Positions 12,401-22,403 are shown, counted from the first letter of the stretch. The stretch is 64,000 bases of DNA from Siderastrea radians (GCA_964017195.1 OZ024898.1:3607482-3671481), one strand, 5' to 3'. Numbers and translations are program-made. Notes: generated by a model not told the origin, from the sequence alone.

Positions 12401-15400
12401 AAATCTTGTCCCACTACCCACTGGTACTTCCTTAAAAAAAAATTTATGATCCTCGAATGTTTTGCAAAATCTTTTCCCACCAAAAGGAAGCCCAGTAAAT
12501 GCACCACAAAAGAAAAAAAAGGGGGGGGGGGGAAGAAAAGCAAAAGGTAAAAGACGAAAGGGCAGCGAAACTTTCTCGAAAAAAACCATCTCGAAATTTT
12601 GCTTTCTACGCATGCCTGATCTTTGAAGGCTGTAATTTGGCATCAGGAACAAAAGCTAGTCCAGTGCTCGACTTGTAAACAACGTTTTGGACAGTTTGGA
12701 TTCTTTTTGGCTAGACAGCGACCTAAAAATGGCTTGACTCGCTTCAAAAGGCATTTTTTGGCAAAATGTTTAGGAGTCAATGGGTTAAGCAAAGTACCCA
12801 GTTTTTTAGTGAAATCCACTTTTGAGCATAAAACAACCAAATCTTCCCATAAAATGCCAAATCAGGTGAAAAAGACGGTTTTCAGTACTTTTGATTAACG
12901 AGGAAAAGATTTTGACAGAGTGCTTAGGAGGAAGAGGAGCTTCTTATTATTTGAAAGGGGTGGGACAAGGGGTGGGTTGTCCACAAAAGGGAGAGGTGTT
13001 AAAGAAGAATGTGCAAAGGAAGTGAAAGGGGAGATAACCGAGGGTAGATAATGAGCCACAGAAAGAACACAATGAGAATGACAATAGGTATTATTGTTTG
13101 GGAGGGCTCCACATTCGAACCATGCATTTATGTGACCCTTACTAAAACTAAATAAAAACTAGTCATGTAGATAAGGTTTCATGATTTTGTTCTAACACAT
13201 CTGATAATTTCACCCTTTTCTTGTTCTTAAGGGATCCGTGTACAAACCACCCATGTGGCGTCTATGAAGAGAAAGTACACAGTATGGGGATTGTCAAGGC
13301 CTTCTGCAGACAAGCTGGAGTTTGACGTCGAAGACGAGACGTCTGGCCGCCGTACCAAGACAACGGTAGCACAGTATTTCAAGGAGAGATACAATTTGCC
13401 ATTGAGGTACACTAATAACCACTGCCGTCTTGGTTCTTGAATTATAAAATTGTAAATTGACTTATTTGTTTGTAATCAAATTTTATGAAAATCGCAATAT
13501 CCAGAGATAGCAGTGTGAAATCAGGAAATGTATGGACATACCGAATTTTCTCAAAATTGAGAAAATCTTACCCAACAGGAAAACACTGTTCAGTACCCTC
13601 CATTCAAATGGCTGTGAACATGTCTATAGACTTACTCTACCAGGCAAAAAAGGTTAGAGACATCTTTTACAGTATAATTAACAGTATCACGGAAGCTTTC
13701 TTGTAGGTTGTTGCACCGTTCAAGTCATTTCGCCCTATGACAAAAACTAAGATTACTGTCTAAGAGAGTTGGCCATGTCAGAGGGAGATAAATACGATGT
13801 ACATAGAAAAGGACTAAGTGGTGCAAGCGTCAGCGCTACTTGTCTACTTTACAGAGGTTACGTTTCTGTCAGAAGTAAATTACTGTTAATTGCACGTTGT
13901 TAGATACCCTCATCTCCCTTGTCTACAAGTTGGCCAGAAAAAGGACCGTTACCTGCCACTGGAGGTCTGTACTGTTATTCCCTGTCAAAAGAGGCATTTA
14001 TCTGAACAACAGACGGCAAACATGATCAGGAGTACCGCACGTCCTGCACCTGAGCGACAACAGGACATTCAGTATTGGGTAAGTTTTTTTTCTCTGTTCT
14101 GAACTTGTTCAGTGGGGTGAAAGAGGTAAAGCATAGTCTCACGTGGGCAGTGCTGGCCCAGAAGACTGGAGTTTAACATCTGCTTTAATTACCATTTGGC
14201 CAATAATTCTCCACAATTAAGCTCTCTGTCAGATGACAGGACCAGTTGTGTAGCAGAAATAAAACAAGATCTGTATGTTTGCTTCTAAATTGACGTATTG
14301 GTGAGATTGCGGCTTAGCCAAACCATCATCTAGTTTTCGATTCATTCGTTGAGGTTGTTTATGACTTAGTTAATCCTTGGCTTGGCTAAGCAGTGGCTTT
14401 TTACCTTTACCTTGTAAATGGTTCTGTTATTTACTCGCCTAGGATGTTTTTGTTTTGTTTTTTCGTAGGCAGAAGAAATGATAAGAACCAGTGCAAAGTA
14501 TTTGAAGGACGAGTTTCAGACTTCCGTGAACCCTGAAATGGTCAAGGTCGATGGCCGAGTGCTACCGGCACCCAAAATTAAGCTCGGACCCCAAGACCAG
14601 GCACTGGTTCCTTCTGATGGCTCATGGGACATGCGTAACAAGGCACTTCATCAGGGAGCACGCATTGACACTTGGGCGGTGGCTTGTTTTGCACCTTCAC
14701 GTTGGTGCAGTGAAGATCAGCTGCGGAATTTTTGTAAGCAGATGAGTATTGTGTCCACTAGAGAGGGAATGAAGATGGCTGCAGAACCAGTTGTGGTCAG
14801 ATACGTCAGATATGCTAGGGGCAGTAAAGAAGTAAGATATCCTTTTCTTTCATATTAAATCTTTATTTACGTCAGCATTCTTTCATATCTTCACATAAGC
14901 ACTAATTTATCAAAACTTGGGACATTTAATTTTCGATAAATTTGTGATGATGATAAATTGTATAATCGTCTGTCAGACGAAGTAGTCACTTAATTAGTCC
15001 AGGAAAGTTAACGCGGTTTGGTACCGTAAGGTCAAAATGCTTGCAACAGAATTTTTATTTTCAGGGACGTTTTCGTTAAGGACTCCAGTTAAACATATTA
15101 AAAGTCAACAAAAATCAACCCTGGTGAAATATGAAAAAAATGTAAGTTTTTGGCCTCTGTCATTTTGCCTTTTAGACGACATGTTTTTATGCAAATTAGC
15201 CTTATCACAGACAAGTTTTACAACAAAATTTCATTTTAAGTGGCATTAATCAACTAACTTGTTTTAGTAAAGTGTTTTTAAAGGGAGAATTAATGCTTTG
15301 GTTTGTTTATCGAATATTCTCGCTACGAAATATTACCTTTACTATTACTACTATTATTACGGTTAGTATTACGAAGTTTTATTTTTTTTTTAGCTCTCAC

Positions 15401-18400
15401 AGAGCACTTTGATATTACAACTGCAAAGTAGTGTAAAGAACAATTAATCAATGTAAGCAAACGAAAAGATTGAGTTCGGTTCAGTTTCGCGTCGAAGATG
15501 ACGATAGAGTATAAGGTCGACACCAGTTCCCTGGAAGATTAGTACATGTTGGTAGGGCAGAGTTTATATACGACAGATGACGAGCAAGTCCCGCCAGTCC
15601 CGTTATCCACCTAGAGGTAAAACTATGTATTTCATGTAATGCTTTTGTTGTGCGCTTTGCATAAGACGATTCCGGCTGGAGTCCTTGCATTGGAGTGCTT
15701 AAAGCTACAGTTGTTCGCAAAATTTAAACATTGTTATTTCTAGAGAAACACTACTGAGACCACGTGCACTGTGCAGCAAATTTTTACAAGAATTTCTTCT
15801 TTGTTTGCAAACTACGGTTCACATCTTATGAGAAAATAGATGGTTTTTTAAATAGCTGTGTAAGAATTGGACAGCTGGGCATAATTTGTATACCACCACG
15901 ATCTACGTTTACCTTCAGCAAATTGTTATACTACAAACTGACCATCGAGATATCTATTCCTTTTTTCTAAATAATCTGCATGTTGTCCGCCACACTGATA
16001 GATTAAGGGCTAGTCTTTCAACTTATTTGGTAATCGAACAGACGCTAATGCGCAACATCAACTCAACTGGTGGCCTTTCAAGAGACATAGGAAAAGATGT
16101 GGTGCAAAGATTAGTGTGGGTCAAGTCTATGTCTTTCTGTTGCAACGTATACAGCTCTATGCAAGATTTCACCGGCGTCGCTTATAACACTAGCGAGCAA
16201 CACGTAGAAGCTTCAGATACTTGACAGAAGAGAGACTGGAAGGATACAGAGTAACTAGGCCCTCCTTTTCCAAGGATGATACCTCACTAAGAAGCATAGT
16301 GTCAGGAGTTGTAGCACACGAATCTGTAAATGTTGATCATTTTTAGAAACGTGTTAATATTGAGTAAACTTAAATTTTTATTTTTATTTTCCCACACGAC
16401 CCCACAAGCTGTAAGCTAAAATATTTATCGTGTTTAAATAAAGGTTATATGTCTATCTATGGGCCCTCAGTTAAAGACGAAGCTCGCTTAAAAAGACGAT
16501 CAACCAACGCTGTAGCTGTACACTGTGATCTTGTGAACACACTCACTGTAAAGAAAGACGTTTTCCTGCGAAACAAACAGAACAAACAACGTTTCATCAA
16601 TATGCTGAGTGAGAAGTAAAAGGAGGCGGGGTGTGACACCATTCATGCTGCAGGCGATGCTGATTTCTTGATAGGTCAGTCTGCGGTCTCTGTATCCGCT
16701 ACCAGAGACACTGTCGTCATTGCAGATGACACAGACATTTTAATTTTACTCTGCCACCAAGGAAACAACTCCAAAAAGAAAATTTTCTTCAAACCACAGC
16801 CGAAACGAGGGTCCGCGCAAGGCAAGGTTTGGGACATCCAGGCTACTTTTTCTGTGCTCGGGTCAAACCTCTGCAGGCATCTTCCATTTCTACACGCGTT
16901 GCTGGGATGTGGTTCCACGTCACGGTTGTTTAGTATTGGAAAGGCCGTCGGACTTAAGAAGAGATCACAGTTGTAACAGTATGCCGAAGTATTTTATCAT
17001 GCCAATTCGTTGAAAAAAGAAGATTTTATCAAAGCAGGAGAACGCGCATTGGTAGAGGTGTATGGCGGCAAGGTGAGCGACAGTTTGGAGGCCTTTCGAT
17101 ATTGACGATTTTGCGAAACGACAGCTAAAAGCACAACCGCAGTCAAAGTGAAGTCCTTGCCTCCGACGTCTCCGAAATTTCATTCCCTTCGCGTTTATTA
17201 CCAGGTTCAACTTTGGACTTGAAATCAAGAGCTTCAACCGTGTGACTGGGGATGGAAAGAAACAGATGGTACTCTAATTCCGGTAATGACCGACAAACCA
17301 CCTGCACCGGAAACTCTCCTCCGAGTTATCAGATGTTACTGCAAGATGGACTGTAACACGGCTCGATGCCGTTGCAGAAAGCACGGACTTGGCTGTTCAC
17401 CTGCCTGTGGAGAGTGTCGTGGAAGTGTTTGTTTCAATCCACGTTCTGACAGATCTAGATAGCGATACAGAGGACGTCGGGTCAAATGTCTTATTGCTTA
17501 ACTTCAGTACTGTTAAGTTAAAAAGGCGCCGATAGATAATCAGGTGATGCTATATGTTTGAGACATTAATTTAAAGTTACAAGCAAATGAGGACAACTTT
17601 GAAAACTGTTGAGCTAGCCCAACAGCATTTCACAAACATATATCGCAATCCGTTTCAATCTTCTTCACTTTTAGCCATCCGTGCCTTCTTTTGTATTTGC
17701 TGTGTTATATTTCACCGAATTTGATGGACATTTCCCATGCATGAATTTGGCTAAAATCCGTGACGCAGTTCCTTTAAACACTTTTTTGTTGAATATTTGT
17801 TGGAAAACGGTCCATGATGGAGCCTAAATGTACACTTTACTTTACCGTCCTTTGTTTTTACACGTTAAGTGAAACTAAAAGTGGTAAATGTCTTGATGGG
17901 ACAGTTTTCAGTGGCTAATTAGCATAAAAACATGGCAGTCGTCAACACGTGGATTGTTTTCGTATTTCCCATGAGTTGATTTTTGTTGACTTTTAGTAAT
18001 GTTAACATACATGCTTTAAAAGCAAACAATGTAAAAATAAAAATTATGTTGCAAGCATTTTCACCTCCTGGCATAACTTTATTGGACTAAATGTGTAGAT
18101 TGCAACGGTTTGAATTTTTACTACTAGTCTTCTTGAGACGATGTAACATAAGCATTGGAGTTTAATTTTTCTTTAATTTAGTTTTTTAAATTAGACCTTT
18201 TTGGTCTAATTCAGCCTGTGGATACTAATGTATTTGGAACCTTTCTCCCTCTTTGCGGGTAGGGTAAAAGGTGTGGATGGAGTGGGGTATTCTCTGGAGA
18301 GGGGTCTTTCGTTTTATCCTTTTTGGATTTTTCATTTTAATTATCTGATATTCTTCACGTGTTCGTTAAGTTCGCACTTGTCCGCATTTCAGACCGTTTA

Positions 18401-21184
18401 TTGTTACTGTAACTACCCTGACACAAATTTGTGACAATAAGGATATTAATGGAAATCTGGCGCAAACAAAGATTTCCCCATAAACTCGGGTCTCAAAAAC
18501 TTTACAAGGAGTTAGAAATTGATACTTACTTTGCTTAATTCTCGCAAACATAAGAAAATGTGTGTGATATTGAAAGTGAAACTTCCTTTTGAAATTTATA
18601 ACATGACATGATTTACACAATCTTGCATTCATAGTATATTGCAAACTGAATATATCATGTAAAACAAGATAAGTAGAAAACGTCAAACGTGCACCCAGCA
18701 AATACATTTGCGCATCAGAGGAAATCTTTTAAGGCTATATCCTTTTAAATCAAAACTTAGCTATATTCTTGCTTGTTTTTCGTAAGGTGCAAGATTTGTT
18801 CACCAAATGGTGGGTAAATTATCCAGGACTGCAGCTCATCATGGCTGTTCTGCCAGGCAAAGAGAAAGATCTTTATGCTGAAATCAAACGCGTTGGTGAC
18901 AATGTCGTTGGCGTCCCAACGCAATGTGTTCAGTTAAAACTTGTACAGCAAGCCAAACCTCAAGTTTGCGCCAACATTTCGCTAAAGATTAACTCCAAAC
19001 TGGGTGGAATCAATCATGTTATTGACCCTTCAGAAAAGTCGCCTGTGTTCAGAAAGCCCACTATTGTGTTTGGTGCTGATGTGACCCACCCCTCCCCCAC
19101 AGAAAATGGTATTCCCTCCGTTGCTGCTGTGGTGGCCAGTATGGATGCTAACGCCAGCAAATATCAAGCCCGTGTTCGAGCACAGAGACATGATAAGGGA
19201 AGAGGTGCACAAGAGATCATTAATGATTTGGCTGCCATTGTTAGAGAGCTTCTCATCGAGTTCTACAAAGCCAACGGGAAGCTGAAACCTTCTCAGATCA
19301 TATTTTACCGGGATGGAGTCAGCGAAGGACAATTTGACCAGGTTCTTGCTCATGAAGTGCGTGCTGTGCAGGAGGCCTGTATGAAGCTCGAGAAAGAGTA
19401 CCGCCCGGGGATCACATTTGTTGTGGTGCAAAAACGACATCACACGAGACTGTTTTGTGAAAACAGCCGAGACGCGTCGGGTAAAAGCAGAAATGTCCCT
19501 CCAGGCACCACGGTAGACAGCGGTATTACACATCCTTACGAGTTTGATTTCTATTTGTGCAGCCACTATGGAATCCAGGTACATAATGTTGACTTAATAT
19601 TATCATTACAATAACTGTTAGACGTAGTCGACTATTGAATCTAGGTACACGTAGATTGGCTTTCGCATTTAAGGCACTGTAGACAAAAGACGACTTTATA
19701 ATGGATCCTGATGTTCATTTATTAGCATTAAGCATTAGAATTTTTTCCTTCCTTTCGGTTTTGCGAACTACAGGCTTTCTGTGTAATCATTTCTCATTGT
19801 TCATGCCCGGACATAAGGCAGTCACCTTCAAACGCCATTGGGGTCTTTCGCCAAACCCTACAACTTGAAAGAGCTAGAAAGTAAAGTTTATTTTCTAGCC
19901 CTTTCATGCTTCCACCTCTCGATACCGTAAATTGACCATTTTTCTCCTTATTTAATTTATGTATGAAATCTTTGCAAAATACCGTCTGCAAAAAAGCACC
20001 TTTTAAGGCAAAAAATTGCCCTCTCCCCGCGTTACTGTGCCAAGTAACTGAAGCACGATAGCGGAAGTGACTATGATGCAAGCAATTCTTTTTAATAGCA
20101 CCAAATGCAGGTCTCCTTATGTTTTTTTTTCTGTTTTGTTCAGGGAACAAGTCGACCCACACACTATCACGTGTTATATGATGATAACAGCTTCACCGCT
20201 AACAGCCTGCAGCAACTCACCTATCAACTGTGTCACGTATACGCCCGGTGCACTCGCAGTGTTTCTATGCCAGCCCCTGCTTATTACGCTCATTTGGCAG
20301 CGTTCCGCGCCAGGTTCCACGTGACCAATGGAGGACATGGCAGGTATGAGAATATTAAGAATTATGTTTGTGTTAGAGTACTTTTCTAATGGCTGTGATA
20401 AAACAAAACCAGACCATGCGCAACCAAATGTTTCGCAACCAATTGCATTTCCTGCCAAGAATGCTAACAATGTGTCTTTTGATCGCCATTCTGTGTGCCT
20501 CTAGTTTGAGGCTAATTCTCGTCTGTACTGCGATAATTTCAACGCCGGATTTCTTCACTCGACCTTAAATTAAAAAAAAAAAAATTACAGTTCCATCTAG
20601 ATCCGAGGGTTAATATAGGCTAGCCTATAGCGCCTCTCAAGTAAAGCCCTAACCAAACAGATGCAATTTGTTTCAATTTGTTTAACTTTTTTCTTACTGC
20701 AACCATTGTGTTGCAACCCACAGTTGATTTGAGATTGTACGAAACCACCTTGACGGCAGCTATTATTTTAATTACCGTTTACAGTTTAGTTCCTTAGTAA
20801 CATCCAGTTTAGTTCTTTATTGTGGGGGCGCGGTGGTGTAGTGGTTAGCGCGTTGGACTTCAAATATGAAGTTCGGTGGTTCGAGACCCAGTCCCTGCCA
20901 TCGTGCTGTTTCCTTAGACAAGAAACTTTACCCCACATTGTCTCTCTCCACCCAGGTGTGTAAAATGGGTACCGGCAACATACTGCTGGAGGTAACCCTG
21001 CGATGGACTAGCATCCCATCCAGGGGGGAGTAGCAACACTCTCAGTTACTTCGTGCTACAGAAACCGGGTTAAGCCCCTTAGTTCTTTATTAACATCCTT
21101 CTCTATTTCAGGGGTGATGTGGAGGAGTGTTCAAAAGCTATTCAAGTCAGTGATAAAATGAAAGGAGTGATGTATTTTACCTGA
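8..21184 (+). CDS. AGO: Argonaute protein, gene copy 1 (13 exons, 1074 aa)
   Basis: Small-RNA-guided silencing effector of the AGO clade. Exons: 8-473, 4129-4242, 4531-4638, 5900-6198, 7677-7733, 9049-9319, 11750-11881, 13232-13406, 13904-14078, 14469-14831, 18787-19578, 20144-20343, 21112-21184. All introns are GT-AG and the frame stays open to the stop, giving 1074 residues, longer than the roughly 860 of vertebrate AGOs because of a 229-residue low-complexity N-terminus. N and L1 domains span about 230-438, PAZ about 439-545, L2/MID to about 800, then PIWI. The catalytic tetrad is visible as D818 (GADVTH), E874 (VRELLIEF), D896 (YRDGVSEGQ) and H1034 (YYAHLAAF), so slicing is predicted. MID pocket residues Y750, K754, Q766, K787 and K791 match the human AGO2 spacing. 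The start ATG has A at -3. The exon model is inferred by homology and by comparison with copy 2; no transcript was available. Confidence 0.93.
474..939. other. Intron 1 of AGO copy 1, proximal part
   Basis: Alignable with the start of copy 2 intron 1 (39425-40330). The first 57 bases after the donor are unusually well conserved and keep the exon frame open. Around 691 is the single TAA that is the empty site for the copy 2 MITE. No separate gene seen. Confidence 0.7.
940..1300. repeat. Probable short insertion, copy 1 only
   Basis: Sequence absent from the equivalent place in copy 2 intron 1. It has GGTGAA/TTCACC motifs in both orientations (near 945, 1075, 1100) and a short (ACTC)n run near 1000. 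Exact ends and class are not resolved. Confidence 0.4.
1456..3605. mobile_element. Non-autonomous TIR transposon, 2150 bp, with subterminal CCGTTC arrays
   Basis: The left end starts GTGACCTCTCGCGTAAAAAC and the right end is its near-perfect inverse, about 41 bp per arm (through AACGGCTTTCCGTT). It is flanked by ATTT at 1452-1455 and 3606-3609. Copy 2 intron 1 has the uninterrupted site. The subterminal regions (about 1500-1800 and 3000-3560) are packed with CCGTTC motifs, mostly on the same strand at both ends, plausibly transposase-binding sites. No transposase ORF, so it depends on a partner elsewhere. Superfamily not identified. Confidence 0.9.
4129..4242 (+). CDS. AGO: AGO copy 1 exon 2: disordered linker, first of two duplicated exons
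   Basis: 38 codons, phase 1-1, reading ETTPTPP...[12 protein letters not shown]. Acceptor is TTTTGTAG and donor is GAG|GTATAT. It is a paralogue of the next exon, and its inclusion is inferred from intact splice sites and frame. Confidence 0.75.
4531..4638 (+). CDS. AGO: AGO copy 1 exon 3: tandem copy of exon 2
   Basis: 36 codons, phase 1-1, reading EKTPTPP...[12 protein letters not shown]. It lies 402 bp downstream of exon 2 and has the same 108-nt length as the single corresponding exon of copy 2. As it is symmetric in phase, either exon, both or neither could be spliced without a frameshift. Confidence 0.75.
5141..5435 (+). mobile_element. tRNA-derived SINE A
   Basis: The tRNA-like head has an A box (TGGTGTAGTGG) and a degraded B box (GGTTCAACGCC). 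It is followed by a body shared with four other copies in the window (CCCACATTGTCTCTCTACA, TCCCATCCAGGAGGG) and a TTACC-type tail. It lies in the intron before exon 4. Confidence 0.8.
5900..6198 (+). CDS. AGO: AGO copy 1 exon 4: start of the N domain
   Basis: Encodes [20 protein letters not shown] and onwards through [15 protein letters not shown], the conserved opening of the Argonaute N domain. Donor GTGAGT, phase 0. Confidence 0.92.
6471..7497. mobile_element. TA-flanked TIR element, copy 1 intron
   Basis: About 28-bp imperfect terminal inverted repeats: left CCGTATTTTTTCGGTTATAA, right inverse CCATACCTTTTCGGTTATAA, both continuing GGCRCACC. Flanked by TA on each side. The matching copy 2 intron keeps one TA at the corresponding point (CCAAACTACTCAAAC). 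No transposase ORF, so non-autonomous. A TA target fits Tc1/mariner-like elements but the superfamily is not proven. Confidence 0.75.
7677..7733 (+). CDS. AGO: AGO copy 1 exon 5: N-domain strand
   Basis: 19 codons ([19 protein letters not shown]), aligning with VTLPGEGKDRIFKV of vertebrate AGOs. Acceptor TTCTAG, donor AAG|GTGCAT. Confidence 0.9.
7734..8709. other. Intron 5 of AGO copy 1, proximal part
   Basis: Partly alignable with copy 2 just after its exon 4 and just before its exon 5. No gene seen. The copy 2 counterpart was expanded by the tRNA-like array and a reverse SINE. Confidence 0.6.
8710..8940. mobile_element. MITE, 231 bp, CCAG target duplication
   Basis: Ends are GCGTGGGTTTCTTGAAAGCC and, inverted, CGTGCGTTTCTCGAAAACCC. 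CCAG occurs at 8706-8709 and 8941-8944. Copy 2 shows the empty site (CATCCAGTTCGGGAAACC). Too short for a gene. Confidence 0.85.
9049..9319 (+). CDS. AGO: AGO copy 1 exon 6: N domain to L1 linker
   Basis: Contains [12 protein letters not shown], the GRSFFP motif and [17 protein letters not shown], matching the L1 linker region. Ends in phase 1 (GATG|GTGAGA). 90 codons plus one base. Confidence 0.93.
9405..10870. repeat. 17-bp-unit minisatellite in intron 6 of copy 1
   Basis: Degenerate tandem copies of ACAGACACCTCTCTGAG (17 bp) with variants, plus a (TTGA)n patch near 10537-10560. The equivalent array lies at 48905-50250 in copy 2, so the array predates the duplication. Short open frames here are by-products of the repeat. 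Confidence 0.9.
10932..11699. mobile_element. TIR element, 768 bp, copy 1 only
   Basis: Left end CTTGTTTACCATTTACAC, right end inverse GTTGTTTACCGTTTACAA. CTTAG at 10927-10931 and 11700-11704. Copy 2 is uninterrupted here (GATTCTAATTAGTGTTCTG). A nearby ATAATAAT patch at 11240-11262 lies inside. No ORF of note. Confidence 0.82.
11750..11881 (+). CDS. AGO: AGO copy 1 exon 7: start of PAZ
   Basis: Encodes [20 protein letters not shown] and a short basic helix ending KALSG. Aligns with VSATAFYKAQPVIEFVCEVL of vertebrate AGO PAZ domains. Acceptor TTTCAG, donor CTG|GTATTA. Confidence 0.92.
12265..12788. mobile_element. TTAA-target MITE, copy 1
   Basis: 20-bp imperfect inverted ends: TTAACACATTGACCCCTGAA and, from the right end, TTAACCCATTGACTCCTAAA. 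TTAA at both edges suggests a piggyBac-like target. Absent at the matching point of copy 2. Contains a G-run at 12521-12532. Confidence 0.75.
13232..13406 (+). CDS. AGO: AGO copy 1 exon 8: PAZ core
   Basis: Encodes [20 protein letters not shown] through [15 protein letters not shown], which covers the PAZ motif that binds guide 3' ends. Acceptor TTAAG|GG, donor GAG|GTACAC. Confidence 0.93.
13407..13903. other. Intron 8 of AGO copy 1
   Basis: 497-bp ordinary AT-rich intron. It ends with the same acceptor context as copy 2 (GTTGTTAG|ATACC). No feature beyond short open frames. Confidence 0.7.
13904..14078 (+). CDS. AGO: AGO copy 1 exon 9: PAZ end and L2 linker
   Basis: Encodes [20 protein letters not shown], then [18 protein letters not shown], near-invariant L2 sequence in AGO-clade proteins. 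Donor TGG|GTAAGT, phase 0. Confidence 0.95.
14469..14831 (+). CDS. AGO: AGO copy 1 exon 10: L2 to MID
   Basis: 121 codons from [16 protein letters not shown] to RYARGSKE. It contains [20 protein letters not shown], matching the [20 protein letters not shown] region of vertebrate AGOs. It is three residues longer than the copy 2 exon because of a repeated VRY (RYVRYARG). Confidence 0.93.
14832..15880. other. Intron 10 of AGO copy 1, proximal 1 kb
   Basis: The corresponding copy 2 intron is only 92 bp, so nearly all of this 3.95-kb intron was gained in copy 1 or lost from copy 2. AT-rich with no recognised gene in this part. Confidence 0.6.
15881..17466 (+). pseudogene. Degenerate transposon-associated gene (PIN/FEN-like plus Cys-rich CXC region)
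   Basis: Broken reading frames resemble a repetitive family that I recall from many invertebrate genomes. Order: an N-terminal part at about 15886-16224 ([29 protein letters not shown]); a scrap at about 16258-16345 ([15 protein letters not shown]); an acidic middle at about 16490-16975 ([26 protein letters not shown]) like a PIN/FEN nuclease core; and a Cys-rich end at about 17260-17455 ([24 protein letters not shown]) like a tesmin/TSO1 CXC motif. In-frame stops near 16615 and 16973 and several frameshifts show it is dead. It lies inside AGO intron 10 and is missing from copy 2. Family name and mobility are inference. Confidence 0.65.
17467..18786. other. Intron 10 of AGO copy 1, distal 1.3 kb
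   Basis: AT-rich, with no recognised gene or clear repeat edges. The last roughly 30 bases (TTCTTGCTTGTTTTTCGTAAG) match the short copy 2 intron end. Confidence 0.55.
18787..19578 (+). CDS. AGO: AGO copy 1 exon 11: MID and most of PIWI
   Basis: 264 codons. Holds the MID pocket ([24 protein letters not shown]) and three of four catalytic residues: D818, E874 and D896. A short insertion relative to vertebrate AGO (HDKGRGAQE in place of HRQE) lies before the glutamate finger. Acceptor CGTAAG, donor CAG|GTACAT. Confidence 0.97.
19579..20143. other. Intron 11 of AGO copy 1
   Basis: 565-bp intron alignable with copy 2 intron 10 (54410-54984), including the shared CCCCGCGTTACTGTGC stretch. No additional gene seen. 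Confidence 0.7.
20144..20343 (+). CDS. AGO: AGO copy 1 exon 12: PIWI C-terminal part
   Basis: Encodes [15 protein letters not shown] through [18 protein letters not shown], including the fourth catalytic residue H1034. Donor CAG|GTATGA, phase 2. Confidence 0.97.
20822..21078 (+). mobile_element. tRNA-derived SINE B with 13-bp target-site duplication
   Basis: Intact A box (TGGTGTAGTGG) and B box (GGTTCGAGACC). TTAGTTCTTTATT repeats at 20809-20821 and 21079-21091. The 3' end is shorter than in SINEs A, C and D. The same insertion sits at the same place in copy 2 (SINE D), so it predates the gene duplication. Confidence 0.9.
21112..21184 (+). CDS. AGO: AGO copy 1 exon 13: C-terminus and stop
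   Basis: Encodes [21 protein letters not shown] then TGA. The MYFT end corresponds to MYFA of vertebrate AGOs. It is four residues shorter than copy 2 (GDVEE versus GDGAVDLEK). Confidence 0.93.
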
Positions 21185-21765
21185 AGATCACAAACGTGAA
21201 CGAATACAGCGAATATGTATATATATATATGTGGAGCTAAAAGCCATTTCTTCAGTAAAAACAAGACTGAAATAAGTTTGGTTAGTTAAAACTGTGTCAG
21301 AAACGAACGCCCAAAAGATTCGTTTTGTTGCTGTTTCAACTGAGTTACGTCAAACGGTTGACTTGTGTCCTCGGGTGGAAATTACCTTAACCTTTACTCC
21401 GTTAAAGGGGTAAATAACTCGTTTTTTGAGTTACAAAAACTACAACTCTAGTAAAGGAGTTAACAGTACTCGAAAAGTTGTGTTCAACTGAGATTGTAAC
21501 GGTTCAGTACATCTAATATAAACTGAACTAATTTTCAGCTATTGCAGCTGGTCGTTTGATTGAGTTTTTATACGATTAACGTCATGATGGGTATTCTGTC
21601 CTTCTATTTTGGCTATAGATGTAAAATTATTGCTACTTAAGCATGCAGTGGAGTGTTTTCCGTGAAGTCTGAAGAGGACTATAAAAAAGAGATATAATTA
21701 TTGCCAAAAGTCAGTGAAATAAGTTCATCGTAATGGTTATTGTCGTGTTTTTGTTCCCTCTATTT
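21185..21765. other. 3' flank of AGO copy 1
   Basis: Probable 3' UTR and downstream DNA, alignable with 56053-56850. The first clear AATAAA is at 22387-22392, about 1.2 kb after the stop; the true cleavage site cannot be chosen. Includes a short (TA)n at 21218-21229. Confidence 0.6.
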
Positions 21766-21909
21766 AAACAATAGAGTTCTTCTGTCGAAGGCACTATCGT
21801 GTGATAGGTTGCCCGAGGAAATTTGGTGTTCACATATGAAGTTTAAACATCAAATTTCCAAAGGGAACCTATTACACATAGGGCCTGAGACAGAAGAACT
21901 CTATTGTTT
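21766..21909. repeat. Long near-perfect hairpin, about 64-bp arms
   Basis: Left arm 21766-21830 (AAACAATAGAGTTCTTCTGT onward) and right arm 21846-21909 are inverted copies with few mismatches, separated by a 15-nt loop. Absent from copy 2. Possibly a fold-back MITE. A transcript would form a long hairpin. Confidence 0.85.
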
Positions 21910-21914
21910 TTATT

Positions 21915-22048
21915 GTACAACGCTAAATTTTGAGCGAAAATTGCCAAAACGGGCACTATGCGCTGATAGGCGCCCGCTGAGGAGAGACACTATCGCGGCA
22001 CGTGATCGATTTTGACCAATCGGAGCACGCCAAAAGTTAGCGTTGTAC
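21915..22048. mobile_element. Short TIR element next to the hairpin
   Basis: Ends GTACAACGCTAAATTTTG and, inverted, GTACAACGCTAACTTTTG. 134 bp. Its interior has a GCGCTGATAGGCGCCCG stretch resembling part of the neighbouring hairpin arm. Absent from copy 2. Confidence 0.7.
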
Positions 22049-22403
22049 TAGAATTGATGATGGGCAGATAAGATTACTTTATTCAGACAAAGTATTTCAA
22101 ACGTTACAGTTATAGTAGTAGATACAATTTATAGTTGCAGAAATACTCAGCCATATAAAGTATTGGCCATTTTATTGTGGAGGGTTAGGGTTTGGCGACT
22201 TTTTCAGCCCGATTTGCAGTTGGCAGCTAAATGGTTTACATGAGTTTTGTTTCACCAGTTTTCGGGATATTTCTTCGCTTCGTTTCGCTTTGTCTCCTTC
22301 CACAATTTTTTTCAGCAATTTCTTTTTCAGGTACTCTTCTCAAACCTTCCAAAAAAAAAAAATGATCCGTCCGGGCTCGAGCTTTTAATAAATAATTAAT
22401 ATA

